Positions 55,154 to 62,561 of a DNA stretch of 62,561 nt are shown piece by piece. The position numbers and the translations under genes are program-made. Source of the stretch: CAZWDL01 sp964632995 (lineage in GTDB: Bacteria > Bacteroidota > Bacteroidia > Chitinophagales > Saprospiraceae); assembly GCA_964632995.1 (NCBI GenBank), contig CAZWDL010000032.1, positions 1-62,561 on the forward strand. The letters run 5' to 3'. The stretch's first letter is position 1. Every line of letters starts with the position of its first letter. The notes below the pieces were generated by a model. The model ran no database searches. It saw only the letters and a program-made list of their open reading frames with translations, and was not told where the DNA came from.

Positions 55154-55648
55154 TTAAGAGCCTCTAATACCCAATTCATCAAAAATGTCATAAGCGTACC
55201 TGAAAAATGTCCCCGCCTCGATCATCCGGGCGAGTTCGGAAGGAGATTTGAAGGCCACGGCATCTACTTCCGGTGAGGAACGGAAATCATGGGCAAAGCC
55301 GGCGTGAACGTCTGCCAAGTATAAATCGACGAAATAATCCCTCCGCCACAGGCGATTGATTAGTTGCAAATCTTCGGGAACGAGATTCAACTCCAGCTCT
55401 TCCGTCGTTTCCCGGATGACCGCTTCCACACTCGACTCACCCACGGTAGCCGAACCGCCGGTAGTCGCCCATACGCCCGGATGCGCGTCCAGTGTCCGCG
55501 CTCTTTGCTGGATGAGGAATCGTCCTTCTTCATCGCGAAACCATATGTGAACGACCATATGATAATAGCCGGGAGGAATCGGTTCACCACGCACGTGAAT
55601 CTTTTCGGTTTGTTCTCCCTGGCGATTGTACAAATTCCATTGCTCCAT
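55154..55648 (-). CDS. NUDIX hydrolase
   Basis: 164 aa. The Nudix box is GSATVGESSVEAVIRETTEE, with the catalytic REx2EE, but the terminal G of the consensus is Glu (EELEL). The N-terminal MEQWNLYNRQGEQTEKIHVRGEPIPPGYYHMVVHIWF resembles the isopentenyl-diphosphate isomerase/NUDT branch. It hydrolyses nucleoside-diphosphate-linked or similar pyrophosphates. The substrate is not predictable. Confidence 0.88.
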   Translation of the reverse strand: MEQWNLYNRQGEQTEKIHVRGEPIPPGYYHMVVHIWFRDEEGRFLIQQRARTLDAHPGVWATTGGSATVGESSVEAVIRETTEELELNLVPEDLQLINRLWRRDYFVDLYLADVHAGFAHDFRSSPEVDAVAFKSPSELARMIEAGTFFRYAYDIFDELGIRGS

Positions 55649-55669
55649 AAATGTAGAAATATTCGGAAA

Positions 55670-55699
55670 CCAGGAGGCGCTGGAAAAGCGCCTCCTGGT
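55670..55699. terminator. CCAGGAGGCGCT/AGCGCCTCCTGG hairpin
   Basis: A stem of about 12 bp with a short GGAAA loop in the gap between the DUF885 stop (55709) and the NUDIX start. It probably terminates DUF885 transcription. Confidence 0.6.
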
Positions 55700-55708
55700 G
55701 AGACGACC

Positions 55709-57370
55709 TTACTCCATAATCTCCCGCACCGGCGCCTTCACTCCCGTCAGCTCCCAGTGTCCCAGGGCGATAGGGATATTACCGATAGCGTTCAGGCCGT
55801 CGAAGAAGTTCTGCATGCGGAAGGGTTCGTCCTGTAGTTCCTTGATTCGCGCAAAATCCATCATCGCGCTTTCGACGAGGTACTTGCCGGTGATGTAGCT
55901 GGTACCGTAGCCCGGCTGCCGCAGGTAGAGGTGCTGCTCAAAGATGAGCAGTTCCTTCTCTGTTTTCATCCAGCCGCGGGGCGTGTATTCGGAGTGGATG
56001 CCGCCGGCTTCTTCCATGGTCATCTCGTTGGCGTGAGCGTAGAGGGAACCCAGGCCGCGGGCGGCGCGCTGCGCGATCATGATGTATACGATCTCGCGAA
56101 CGCGGGGGTTGTCGTCGTACAGGCCGGCCTGCATGAACATCTCCTCGACGGCGGTGGCCATGCCTTCGTTGCGGGAGTCGAAGATATTGTACAGCAAAGG
56201 CTTTTGCCGGATGGGGCTCTCGTTGGGCTCCGTATCCATGCGCGCCAGTTCGAACCAGTGGTAGAAGTGAGAGTAGAGCGGCCGCGGATCGTGGTGTGCG
56301 GTGATCCAGAAGAAGTTGCGGGTTTCTTTGGGTACGAAGGCGCCCAGGTGTTCGCGCAGGGCCGGGTCGAAGTACTTCTTGACGTTTACCATATCTTCCT
56401 CCTCCAGGAAGCGCATCAGGCTCTGGGCGGATTTTTCGGCCAGCTCGTCGTAGGCTTCCGGGGAGTCGACGGGCTGTATCTGCGGCAGGTCCCGGTTGCG
56501 GTGTTCTTCCAGTTTGAGCGATGACCAGGCGCGGGCCAGCTCGCGTTTGAGCAGCATCACCTCATCTTCCCAGGTCAACGGCGCCAGGTGTACGTTTTGC
56601 AGGTACCAGGTGTAGTTGTCTTTGCCGATGCCGGAGGGGCCGGTCTTCGAGCCCGCTTCGGCTTCCAGCCACGAGGCCAATTCGTCAGTGGAAGTGACGG
56701 CCGCCTCGATTGCGGCGACCAGCTCGGGGCTGTCCGTTACGCCCGGAAGTTCCAGGATGGCTTTCAGGTCTTCGCTTTGCGTGCGGATATCGCGGATGCC
56801 GGCGACCCAGAGATCGCGGGCGTTGCCGGTGAGGTTGACCTTGGCTTGTTCGTTCAGCGGCGGGATCACGCGCAGGTCGCTCAGCAGGCGTTCTTCTCCG
56901 GATTCGCTGAGGGGGAACTCGTAGGTCCAGATTTCCGTCGTCCGGTGGTGGGTAGGCCCTTCGTGGGCGGGCACGTCGCTGCGGGCGGTCCAGAGCGACT
57001 TGTAGAAGGCCGGATCGCGCACCCAGGGTTGCAGGATGCGCTGGTTGAAGTCGTAGCCGTTCATTTCGGCCCAGACGATGTGCCAGTCGACTTGTTGCGG
57101 AATAGTCCAGTCCGTGGTATCCATGGCCAGCAGGCGGGCTTGCAAGGCCTCGAATTCCGGGCGGCGGGCTTCGAATGTTTCGGTGGTGTAGTCGGGGGCG
57201 CCGTCGCGCAGGGGCGGTTCCTCGAAGGTGCGCCATTCCTCGAAGATAGCGACGAGGTCTTCGTAGTCGCCGGAGGGCGGCGCTTCGGCTTGCTGCGCCT
57301 GGCCGGACTGGCAGCTGGGCATCAGGAAAATCAGGATAGGTACGAGTGCGTAGAAGTAATAGCGGATCAT
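55709..57370 (-). CDS. DUF885 family lipoprotein
   Basis: 553 aa from ATG 57370, giving the signal MIRYYFYALVPILIFLMPSC (lipid Cys20). Helix-rich throughout, with the DUF885-type WHIVWAEMNGYDFN, DNYTWYLQNVHLAPLTWEDE, and FDSRNEGMATAVEEMFMQAGLYDD near where a metallo-active-site helix (E-G-x-A-x-x-x-E) is expected. DUF885 proteins are related to M3-like metallopeptidases, although the HExxH motif is replaced. It follows the DUF1080 gene with about 98 bases between. The substrate is unknown. Confidence 0.82.
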   Translation of the reverse strand: MIRYYFYALVPILIFLMPSCQSGQAQQAEAPPSGDYEDLVAIFEEWRTFEEPPLRDGAPDYTTETFEARRPEFEALQARLLAMDTTDWTIPQQVDWHIVWAEMNGYDFNQRILQPWVRDPAFYKSLWTARSDVPAHEGPTHHRTTEIWTYEFPLSESGEERLLSDLRVIPPLNEQAKVNLTGNARDLWVAGIRDIRTQSEDLKAILELPGVTDSPELVAAIEAAVTSTDELASWLEAEAGSKTGPSGIGKDNYTWYLQNVHLAPLTWEDEVMLLKRELARAWSSLKLEEHRNRDLPQIQPVDSPEAYDELAEKSAQSLMRFLEEEDMVNVKKYFDPALREHLGAFVPKETRNFFWITAHHDPRPLYSHFYHWFELARMDTEPNESPIRQKPLLYNIFDSRNEGMATAVEEMFMQAGLYDDNPRVREIVYIMIAQRAARGLGSLYAHANEMTMEEAGGIHSEYTPRGWMKTEKELLIFEQHLYLRQPGYGTSYITGKYLVESAMMDFARIKELQDEPFRMQNFFDGLNAIGNIPIALGHWELTGVKAPVREIME

Positions 57371-57468
57371 AAGCGTTTTTCGTTTACCCGAACAAGATAG
57401 GGAATTGGAGGAACTATCTTGAACCAACTCGAACAAAATCAAACCACTTCAGCCTGCGGAAAGGGCTT

Positions 57469-58275
57469 CTAATCTAGCCGCTTGATCTCAATCCCCCGGA
57501 ACTCCACCCCCTGCCCTTCCGACTGCAGTCCGATGTAGCCTTCCGTCAGCGGCTTTCCGTCAACTTTAATGTCCGGGTCGTAGCGGTTGGCCACACCGCC
57601 GCCGATCTGCGGTTTGGTGTACTGCAGGACGGTATCGCCGTTCACCAGGTGGATGACGAGCGAGTCGCGGTAGACGATCAGCTCGCCGCTTACCCACTGG
57701 TCCCAGGTGTAGGTGTCGGAGGAAGAAGGGATGCAGTGGCGGGGATCCATCTCTCCCTGGTAGTAAACCTCCGTCCCCGGTGAGCACATATTACCGGTAG
57801 GCCGGGGTATGCCCGGTTCTTCTTCGGCCAGCATCTGGTACTCGACAGAGATGGGCCAGTCCTGCTCTTTCAGGATAGTGGCGGGATCCTGAGAATGGAA
57901 CATGATGCCGCTGTTGCGGTAGGTATAGGAGGGGGCGTCTTCCAGCCACTGATCCCGGAATCGGTATTCGAATTTCAAGTGATAGGAAGAGAAGGGTTCG
58001 CGATAGAAGAGGTGGCCGTAGCGCTCGTCGAAGGCCTCGTAGTCGTCGTAGTTCACCCGAATATTGCCGTCCACGACCCGGAAGGTGTTGGCGTAGTTGT
58101 CGCCCAGTTCGTGGTGGTGGATTTTGGGTACCCAGCCGTCCAGGTTTTCCCCGTTGAAGAGGGGCTGCCAGTCGTCCTCATCGATGGTTGTCATGCTTTC
58201 TGGTGGGGTTTCGGAAGTGCAGGAAACAGTGATTAGAAGAATGCTCAGGAATAAGAGGACTTTGAATTGGTACAT
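57469..58275 (-). CDS. DUF1080 (3-keto-disaccharide hydrolase) lipoprotein
   Basis: 268 aa. Lipobox TVSC (Cys19). WQPLFNGENLDGW and FSSYHLKFEYRFRDQW, RNSGIMFHSQDP, GIEIKRLD match the DUF1080 fold, a laminin-G/lectin-like beta-sandwich. Some members hydrolyse 3-keto-glycosides in the periplasm, a pathway that often also uses Gfo/Idh oxidoreductases like the one at 3574. It precedes the DUF885 gene on the same strand. Confidence 0.88.
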   Translation of the reverse strand: MYQFKVLLFLSILLITVSCTSETPPESMTTIDEDDWQPLFNGENLDGWVPKIHHHELGDNYANTFRVVDGNIRVNYDDYEAFDERYGHLFYREPFSSYHLKFEYRFRDQWLEDAPSYTYRNSGIMFHSQDPATILKEQDWPISVEYQMLAEEEPGIPRPTGNMCSPGTEVYYQGEMDPRHCIPSSSDTYTWDQWVSGELIVYRDSLVIHLVNGDTVLQYTKPQIGGGVANRYDPDIKVDGKPLTEGYIGLQSEGQGVEFRGIEIKRLD

Positions 58276-58637
58276 TGAGATGCCGGCTTAATTTTACGTT
58301 TAAAAGTTTTAAAGTTATCGCTAAAACAGACGTATTTGCAATTTCTTTTCCATTACTGCGGTAAATGAATGGATCCGGGGAAGTAGAAGATAATTCATAG
58401 ATGGTATCAGATTTAGATTGCAATGGGATCTGCAATAGCGGGCATAGACCACCGGATAGAGGGTCGAGGTTGGAGACACTCGACCAACAGCTTTCTCATT
58501 GGTGTGACTTTTTTGCAGAAATCGAGTTATTGCCTGAACTTATAGTCTACCAACTTACCATTGATTTCTCTGCCTTCTTACCTAAACATTCAAATCAACT
58601 GATCAGTTATTTCGTCAAACCACTGAATACTTTTTTG
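58276..58637. other. 360-base spacer
   Basis: No gene or clear promoter. A small hairpin (GGTCGAG/CTCGACC) sits near 58458-58483. Confidence 0.5.
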
Positions 58638-58775
58638 ATGAAATTTTTTCCCCTGCTGGTCATTTTATGCTTGCTCCCCCTCTCCATTCCCGCACAGTTC
58701 CACATAGGCCTGGAGTCCGGCAGGTATTACACAACCCCTGAATGCGGGCGGTGGTATTGGGCACATCGTCTGTAA
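58638..58775 (+). pseudogene. Signal-peptide remnant of an exported protein
   Basis: 45 codons: MKFFPLLVILCLLPLSIPAQ is an excellent signal peptide, followed by FHIGLESGRYYTTPE and an abrupt end (CGRWYWAHRL). Downstream sequence is the hairpin cluster and not coding in this direction. It looks like the 5' end of a secreted protein gene cut off by later rearrangement. A real micro-protein is less likely. Confidence 0.5.
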
Positions 58776-58855
58776 AGAAGATGTCTTTTTCGACCTTAAG
58801 CGAAGGGCAATCAATAACTGTCGGGTTTTCTAGGAGTGCTTTTCCTTTTATCCGG

Positions 58856-58988
58856 CCCCGACACTGCGTGTGCGGGGTAGACTGTTGAATCCCGCTTTTT
58901 GATTCAAAAAGCGGGACTTCCTTAGCGCTGCTAAGGTCGGGAATAGGTGATGCTTCGATCACCATCCTGACAGCCTTCGGCTCGTCAG
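58856..58988. repeat. Cluster of five consecutive hairpins
   Basis: In 133 bases: CCCCG/CGGGG at 58856-58877; CCCGCTTTTTGA/TCAAAAAGCGGG at 58891-58915 (12 bp, 1-base centre); CCTTAGC/GCTAAGG at 58920-58936; GGTGAT/ATCACC at 58946-58963; CTGAC-AGCC/GGCT-GTCAG at 58967-58988. A minus-strand frame (58660-58965 and beyond) stays open through them but matches no family I know. It could be a structured RNA or repeat tract. Confidence 0.55.
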
Positions 58989-59245
58989 TGACCTTCGCCT
59001 TGGCTAAAAGAAAAAATCACTTGCCTATCCAAATCCGACACTTATTAATCGCCCGTCGCTAAGTACACTGTAAACTAAGTAGCGTCCAGTTTTGGCAGTG
59101 CCTTTTGGCGAAATGCTGCGTTGCTCGATCGATCAGGTAGCTACGGCTACCCTCACTCCTCGCGCCTTGCCTTTCACCAAAATGCCCATCCCAAAACACG
59201 AAAGAACTTAATTTACCGTGTACTAAGGATTTGCGCTTCGAGGAC

Positions 59246-60586
59246 TCAATCCTCCAATGTATTTTTATAGACCCTGCCCCCTTTCATGATGAGCTTGAAG
59301 TTGTTGGCCGGGTCTCCGATGAGTTCGATATTTTCCAGCGGATTGCCGTCGACGATAATCAGATCGGCGTAAGCGCCTTCGGATAGCTCACCTAGTTTGC
59401 CGGATGAATACGGACTTCTTTTTCCGCTCATAGCGAGTAGTTCTGCGTTGGTGGAGGTCGCCATCTTCAGTATTTCGTAGGGGGTGTACCAGCGGGTCAT
59501 CTTCGCGAGCTGCTTGCCCTGATTGGTCGCCAGTTTGGGGTCGAACAGGATATCGGTTCCCCAGGCCGTTTTGATATTGTATTTTTTGGCGAGCGCATAA
59601 GCATTGTTGGTCCCCTGGGTCATTTCAAGCTGCTTGGCCCGGTTGGGGGAGCCTTCGGGGTGAGGGTTGGCGAATTCGTCATCGAGGAAGGGTTGCAGGC
59701 TCCACCAGATGTCTTTTTCCGCCATTATTTTCACGCTTTCTTCGTCGACTAACTGCCCGTGGTCGATACATCTGACGCCGGCGCGAATGGCGGCCTGAAT
59801 GGCGCGCGGGGTGTAGGCGTGCACGGTCACGTAGGTGCCCCAGTTTTCCGCGGCCTGCACCGCGGCTCGCATCTCCTCTTCGGTATACTGTGCGACGTCC
59901 AGGGGATCGTAGGAAGAGGATACGCCGCCGCCGGCCATTAGTTTGAGCTGGGTAGCCCCCTGCCGGAGCTGTTCCCTGGCGCGCATCAGCACCTGATCGA
60001 CGCCGTCGGCGATCGCTACGATGCCGTTTCTTTCGGGGTAGGACATTTCCCCGATCTTCCTGGGCACGTCGGTCGGCAGTCCGAAATCACCGTGACCGCC
60101 GGTTTGCGAAATGAAAGCCCCGCTGGCGAAAACGCGCGGTCCGTCGACCAGGCCCATGTCGATGGCTTTAGCCAGACTGAGCGCCCCGCCGCCCAGATCC
60201 CGGACGGTGGTAAAGCCCCGCAGAAGCTGCCTTTCGGCAGCCTTCGCCGCGATCAGGGTAAGCAGACCGATATCCGAAAACATGGCCTGTGCCTTCGGAA
60301 CCGACTCGAACATCAGGTGGACATGCGCATCGATCAGGCCCGGAATGACGTACTTGCCTTGCCCGTCAATGACTTGCGCGCCGGCGTCAACCGGGATATC
60401 TGTTCCTGAAATAGTTTTAATCAACTGCCCTTCAATCAGAATATTGCCCGGAAAGATCCTGTCTTCTTTGCCGTTGAAAATATTGACATCCGTGATGAGC
60501 ACTTTCGTATTTGGGCCGGATTGTGAAAAGACGGATGCGCTGAGGAGTACTAAAAGCAGAATAGGGAGGATAAGCTTGGTATCCAT
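59246..60586 (-). CDS. Imidazolonepropionase-like amidohydrolase (exported)
   Basis: 446 aa from ATG 60586 (signal peptide MDTKLILPILLLVLLSASVFSQ); a longer frame starts 10 codons earlier. Metal-binding DAHVHLMFE, a Lys-bearing strand TQLKLMAGGG, YVTVHAYTPRAIQAAIRAGVRCIDHGQ and TAWGTDILFD place it in the COG1228 prolidase/imidazolonepropionase-related group. Secreted members hydrolyse dipeptide- or Xaa-Pro-type amides. It is not a copy of the YtcJ-like enzymes at 20-24 kb. It stands alone between decayed sequence on both sides. Confidence 0.9.
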   Translation of the reverse strand: MDTKLILPILLLVLLSASVFSQSGPNTKVLITDVNIFNGKEDRIFPGNILIEGQLIKTISGTDIPVDAGAQVIDGQGKYVIPGLIDAHVHLMFESVPKAQAMFSDIGLLTLIAAKAAERQLLRGFTTVRDLGGGALSLAKAIDMGLVDGPRVFASGAFISQTGGHGDFGLPTDVPRKIGEMSYPERNGIVAIADGVDQVLMRAREQLRQGATQLKLMAGGGVSSSYDPLDVAQYTEEEMRAAVQAAENWGTYVTVHAYTPRAIQAAIRAGVRCIDHGQLVDEESVKIMAEKDIWWSLQPFLDDEFANPHPEGSPNRAKQLEMTQGTNNAYALAKKYNIKTAWGTDILFDPKLATNQGKQLAKMTRWYTPYEILKMATSTNAELLAMSGKRSPYSSGKLGELSEGAYADLIIVDGNPLENIELIGDPANNFKLIMKGGRVYKNTLED

Positions 60587-60654
60587 GAATATGACTTTTT
60601 GGGTGTTTATTGACATATACGCAATTTAATGGTAAAATAATTCTGTTAGTTTGG

Positions 60655-60798
60655 TTACTGCGCCTCCAGGCGCCAGTTCCAGTTATCGTCGACCTTCCTA
60701 TCGCCGAAGAAAACAAGCAAATTGCCCAGATCACTGCTGCTCTGTGAATAGCCCAATAACGGAAAGCATGCCAACAGTGAAAGAAATACGTTTCTCAC
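60655..60798 (-). pseudogene. N-terminal remnant of a DUF2490-type protein
   Basis: From a GTG at 60798: VRNVFLSLLACFPLLGYSQ (signal peptide), then SSSDLGNLLVFFGDRKVDDNWNWRLEAQ and TAA. The pattern SDLGNW-x-x-xFG-x-x-x-xx-x-WNW-x-x-E-Q is the start of DUF2490 outer-membrane proteins, which run on for about 200 residues (QYRNY). Here the frame ends at the TAA after LEAQ. The gene is truncated. Confidence 0.6.
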
Positions 60799-60971
60799 TC
60801 ATTTCACGTTTGCATTGTGGCTATCCTCTGGAAAGTATCGAAGACACAGCCGAAGACTGGTCTGAAAAGCGTTTACGAAGGGTTAGAAGAGATGGTAATG
60901 CATTACCCTGAGTTTACAAGTTAAGAACCTTACGCTATGGCGCCAACAAACTATCACTTATTTTTGGCTAC

Positions 60972-61304
60972 TCATTTACTTTTGATCATGGTTAACACCA
61001 TTTTAAACCTTTCTACCGCCCGTAAGGCGTGAGGTATGCCGGCAGGCATAGTAATGCTCTCTCCGGCTTCCAGGATATTGGAAACGCCGTCTATGGATAT
61101 TTCAGCTTTCCCATCGACGATTGAGGCTACCGCGTCATACGGTGTTGTATGCTCGCTTAACCCTTCTCCTTTGTCAAACGCAAACAAACTGATATTTCCC
61201 GTTTTCTTCTTGAGTACCTGTTTACTGACCACCGCGTTTTCCGCGTAGGAAATACTATTTGCGTAGGAGAATTTCTTTCCTTTTTCAAATTCGCTATTGG
61301 CCAT
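60972..61304 (-). CDS. Cupin domain protein
   Basis: 110 aa. Single cupin_2 barrel: SISLFAFDKGEGLSEHTTPYDAVASIVDGKAEISIDG (motif 1 with H48/E-like metal residues) and MPAGIPHALRAVERF (motif 2). No signal peptide. Such small cupins bind a metal and are found as stress or housekeeping proteins; function unknown. It lies downstream of the attC-like site at 61340-61404, in the position of a second gene cassette. Confidence 0.8.
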   Translation of the reverse strand: MANSEFEKGKKFSYANSISYAENAVVSKQVLKKKTGNISLFAFDKGEGLSEHTTPYDAVASIVDGKAEISIDGVSNILEAGESITMPAGIPHALRAVERFKMVLTMIKSK

Positions 61305-61339
61305 TGTTAATTGCTTTTTGACGACTTACTGCCTAATTG

Positions 61340-61404
61340 GCTCTAACGGTTGAGCTACCCGACGACCGACGATAGGAGGCCGGCCGGGTAGCTGTTTGTT
61401 ATGC
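61340..61404 (-). other. Integron attC-like recombination site after the toxin gene
   Basis: Read on the minus strand: R'' core GCATAAC (61404-61398), a 4-base spacer, AGCTACCCG (61393-61385), a variable middle, CGGGTAGCT (61361-61353), a 5-base spacer, and R' core GTTAGAGC (61347-61340). The 9-bp arms are perfectly inverted and the outer cores share TAAC/GTTA. The toxin stop codon TAA is inside R'', as is common for cassette genes. R' departs from GTTRRRY at its last base, and no integrase gene is intact here. Confidence 0.5.
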
Positions 61405-61899
61405 CTCGTGTTCTATTTCTTCTTCATTGTGTTTTTTCAAAATTGCGTTCAATAAACCCAAAGAGTAGTATCTTTTATTTTTCAAAAACTGCTCGAATAA
61501 GGGTTTCAATTCATCAATCATTCCTTTATCTTTCGCAATGGAAAGAATGCCAAGTGTGCCAATGCAGTTTATACCAAAGTTTTCTGCGATATTTCTAGCT
61601 TTCTTGTCGTCAATTAGAAGGTAATCAGCGTTGAGTTCCTTGTAGAGAATTACCGATTCCGATTCACCATAATCCATAATGAAGGTCAATTCATTAAATC
61701 CAGATATCTCTTTGACTTTGTCCTCAAAGAAATCGATAATTGTGTTGTGATACGCTGTCGTTTTATCTCTTGTTAATTCCTCCCAAACAGCATTGGGAAT
61801 AAAAATCTCATCAAAAAAGCTGTTCAGGATTTCGAGTTTATCAACAATGGCAAGAGAAAAAATTGGACTAGAATCCGAAATCACCAATCCATTCTTCAT
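61399..61899 (-). CDS. DUF3368 (PIN-like) toxin
   Basis: 166 aa. N-terminal SDSSPIFSLAIVDKLEIL, then IPNAVWEELT, DYGESESVILYKELNADYLLIDDKKARNIAENFG: the acidic positions of the PIN-like fold of DUF3368 (VapC-related ribonuclease toxins). It starts 2 bases after the UPF0175 antitoxin stop, the conserved order of this toxin-antitoxin pair. The stop is within an attC-like site, suggesting the pair is or was a mobile cassette. Confidence 0.87.
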   Translation of the reverse strand: MKNGLVISDSSPIFSLAIVDKLEILNSFFDEIFIPNAVWEELTRDKTTAYHNTIIDFFEDKVKEISGFNELTFIMDYGESESVILYKELNADYLLIDDKKARNIAENFGINCIGTLGILSIAKDKGMIDELKPLFEQFLKNKRYYSLGLLNAILKKHNEEEIEHEA

Positions 61900-61901
61900 G
61901 G

Positions 61902-62162
61902 CTATTTCAGTTTTTCAACGTCCTTTAATACATCTTCCAGCTCAAGGGAGGAAATCGGTATTTTGTTTTCGGAAAGAAGGGTCTCAAACTGAAGCCGCGA
62001 AAGCTCGGCTATTTGGGCAGCTTTGCCAATGGTTACTTTTTGCTGGATATAGAGTTGAATGGCAAAAGATAACTTTATTCGCTTCTTTAGTTCTTCCTCA
62101 GACTCATTGAGGGTTAAAAGTATGTCTGAGGGCAGCTCGATATTAATGGTTTGTTGGTTCAT
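61902..62162 (-). CDS. UPF0175 family antitoxin
   Basis: 86 aa from ATG 62162; an in-frame TTG two codons upstream is less likely. MNQQTINIELPSDILLTLNESEEELKKRIKLSFAIQLYIQQKVTIGKAAQIAELSRLQF is the UPF0175 pattern: strand plus DNA-binding helices of the antitoxin of DUF3368 pairs. It should neutralise the downstream toxin and autorepress the operon. Confidence 0.87.
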   Translation of the reverse strand: MNQQTINIELPSDILLTLNESEEELKKRIKLSFAIQLYIQQKVTIGKAAQIAELSRLQFETLLSENKIPISSLELEDVLKDVEKLK

Positions 62163-62229
62163 AGTCAATTTTTACCAAATACAACCCCTTTTGTTAAATA
62201 TTGGTTTCGTTTTTTATCCTTTCCATGAG

Positions 62230-62264
62230 GCCTAACATCTTACTAGGCCGGAAAATAGTTCCGG
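62230..62264. other. GCCTAAC core and CCGGAA/TTCCGG hairpin upstream of the antitoxin
   Basis: GCCTAAC (62230-62236; GTTAGGC on the other strand) matches the integron core consensus. GGCCTA/TAGGCC (62229-62249) and CCGGAA/TTCCGG (62248-62264) flank it. A complete second attC site is not formed. Confidence 0.3.
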
Positions 62265-62278
62265 ATACACAGCTGAAT

Positions 62279-62410
62279 CTACGCTTTTTCTTCATTCGAA
62301 ACAACTCGATTAGCCTGACCCAGATCCAGGCGATCCAGTGGTCTCACTGACTTCTTAGCAGCCTCCTGAGTGATGTGGGTGTAAATGCGACGCAGTATGC
62401 AGTCTCTCGG
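62279..62410 (-). pseudogene. C-terminal tail of a tyrosine recombinase
   Basis: The minus frame reads CILRRIYTHITQEAAKKSV, RPLDRLDLGQAN, ending VVSNEEKA and TAG at 62279-62281. IYTHIT with a PLDRL-type tail is the end of tyrosine recombinases (catalytic Tyr within IYTH). Upstream of about 62410 homology is lost. A 12-bp direct repeat GGTGTAAATGCG (62378-62389 and 62412-62423) spans the breakpoint. Confidence 0.65.
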
Positions 62411-62426
62411 AGGTGTAAATGCGCTA

Positions 62427-62561
62427 TTATAGATTAGCCTTATGCTGTCCTCCGTCAACGGCCAGGCACGTTCCGGTAACCCAACTGGCCCGTGGCGAAA
62501 CCAAAAAAGCCGCTACGTCGCCGATTTCATCCGGCGTTCCCATTCTGCCGGAAGGAATGGT
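62427..62561 (-). CDS. SDR-family oxidoreductase, C-terminal end (partial)
   Basis: 45 codons enter from the right edge: TIPSGRMGTPDEIGDVAAFL, VSPRASWVTGTCLAVDGGQHKA, then TAA at 62427. This is the standard C-terminus of classical short-chain dehydrogenases (FabG-like). The rest lies outside the window. Confidence 0.9.
   Translation of the reverse strand, partial: TIPSGRMGTPDEIGDVAAFLVSPRASWVTGTCLAVDGGQHKANL

Noticed and set aside
1..62561. tRNA, rRNA, CRISPR array or riboswitch
   Set aside because: No cloverleaf with GTTCGA-type arm, no rRNA-like stretch and no regular spaced repeat array was seen on reading both strands.

Overview
This window looks like chromosomal DNA from a Bacteroidota bacterium, most likely an environmental Saprospiria/Lewinella-type lineage. 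The support is a SusC/SusD pair, an ECF sigma/FecR pair, a type IX secretion sorting domain, many Bacteroidota lipoproteins, TAnnTTTG-type promoters and weak Shine-Dalgarno sequences. GC is moderate to high. I saw no rRNA, tRNA, CRISPR array or intact transposase. A run of 10 N at 19541-19550 is an assembly gap inside a sulfatase gene.

Layout. 1-2180 (-): a lipoprotein AGE-family sugar epimerase/isomerase-like protein and a metallo-beta-lactamase-fold lipoprotein overlap by ATGA. 2576-3363 (+): a 5'-truncated ABC substrate-binding protein. 3574-10062 (+): a sugar/sugar-acid block with a Tat-exported Gfo/Idh/MocA oxidoreductase, an NRAMP-like transporter lacking the metal-binding motifs, an SDR-fold epimerase, a DHDPS/NAL-type aldolase, a methyltransferase and a second epimerase. 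10224-30154 (-): an amplified and partly decayed block of DUF481 barrels, arylsulfatases, YtcJ-like amidohydrolases, a porin-like protein, a LuxR-type response regulator with a propeller histidine kinase, a membrane-linked AraC regulator, and an XRE-membrane-serine hydrolase fusion broken by an amber codon. 30685-32088 (-): aspartate ammonia-lyase. 32732-46832: a sulfatase-type polysaccharide utilisation locus (ECF sigma, FecR, STN-type SusC, SusD, CRTAC1/UnbV lipoprotein, two sulfatases). 46846-58275: DUF1353 protein, Baeyer-Villiger-type monooxygenase, CASTOR/POLLUX-type channel, a fifth sulfatase, a T9SS cargo protein, GNAT, NUDIX, DUF885 and DUF1080 proteins. 58276-62561: an imidazolonepropionase-like amidohydrolase, relics, a cupin gene, a UPF0175/DUF3368 toxin-antitoxin pair with an integron attC-like site at its 3' end, a tyrosine-recombinase tail and the end of an SDR gene.

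How the genes fit together. The two sulfatase blocks suggest a lifestyle based on sulfated organic matter. In the utilisation locus the STN-SusC would sense substrate and signal through FecR to the sigma factor, while SusCD import and the exported sulfatases desulfate. No glycoside hydrolase is present, so cleavage must be encoded elsewhere. In the 12-26 kb block the unit sulfatase + amidohydrolase (+ porin) has been copied and is being lost: I find pseudogenes with paired internal deletions, in-frame TAG codons, frameshifts and a 12-codon relic. Several families of short palindromic or MITE-like repeats punctuate the window, and one sits exactly at the edge of a gene fragment.
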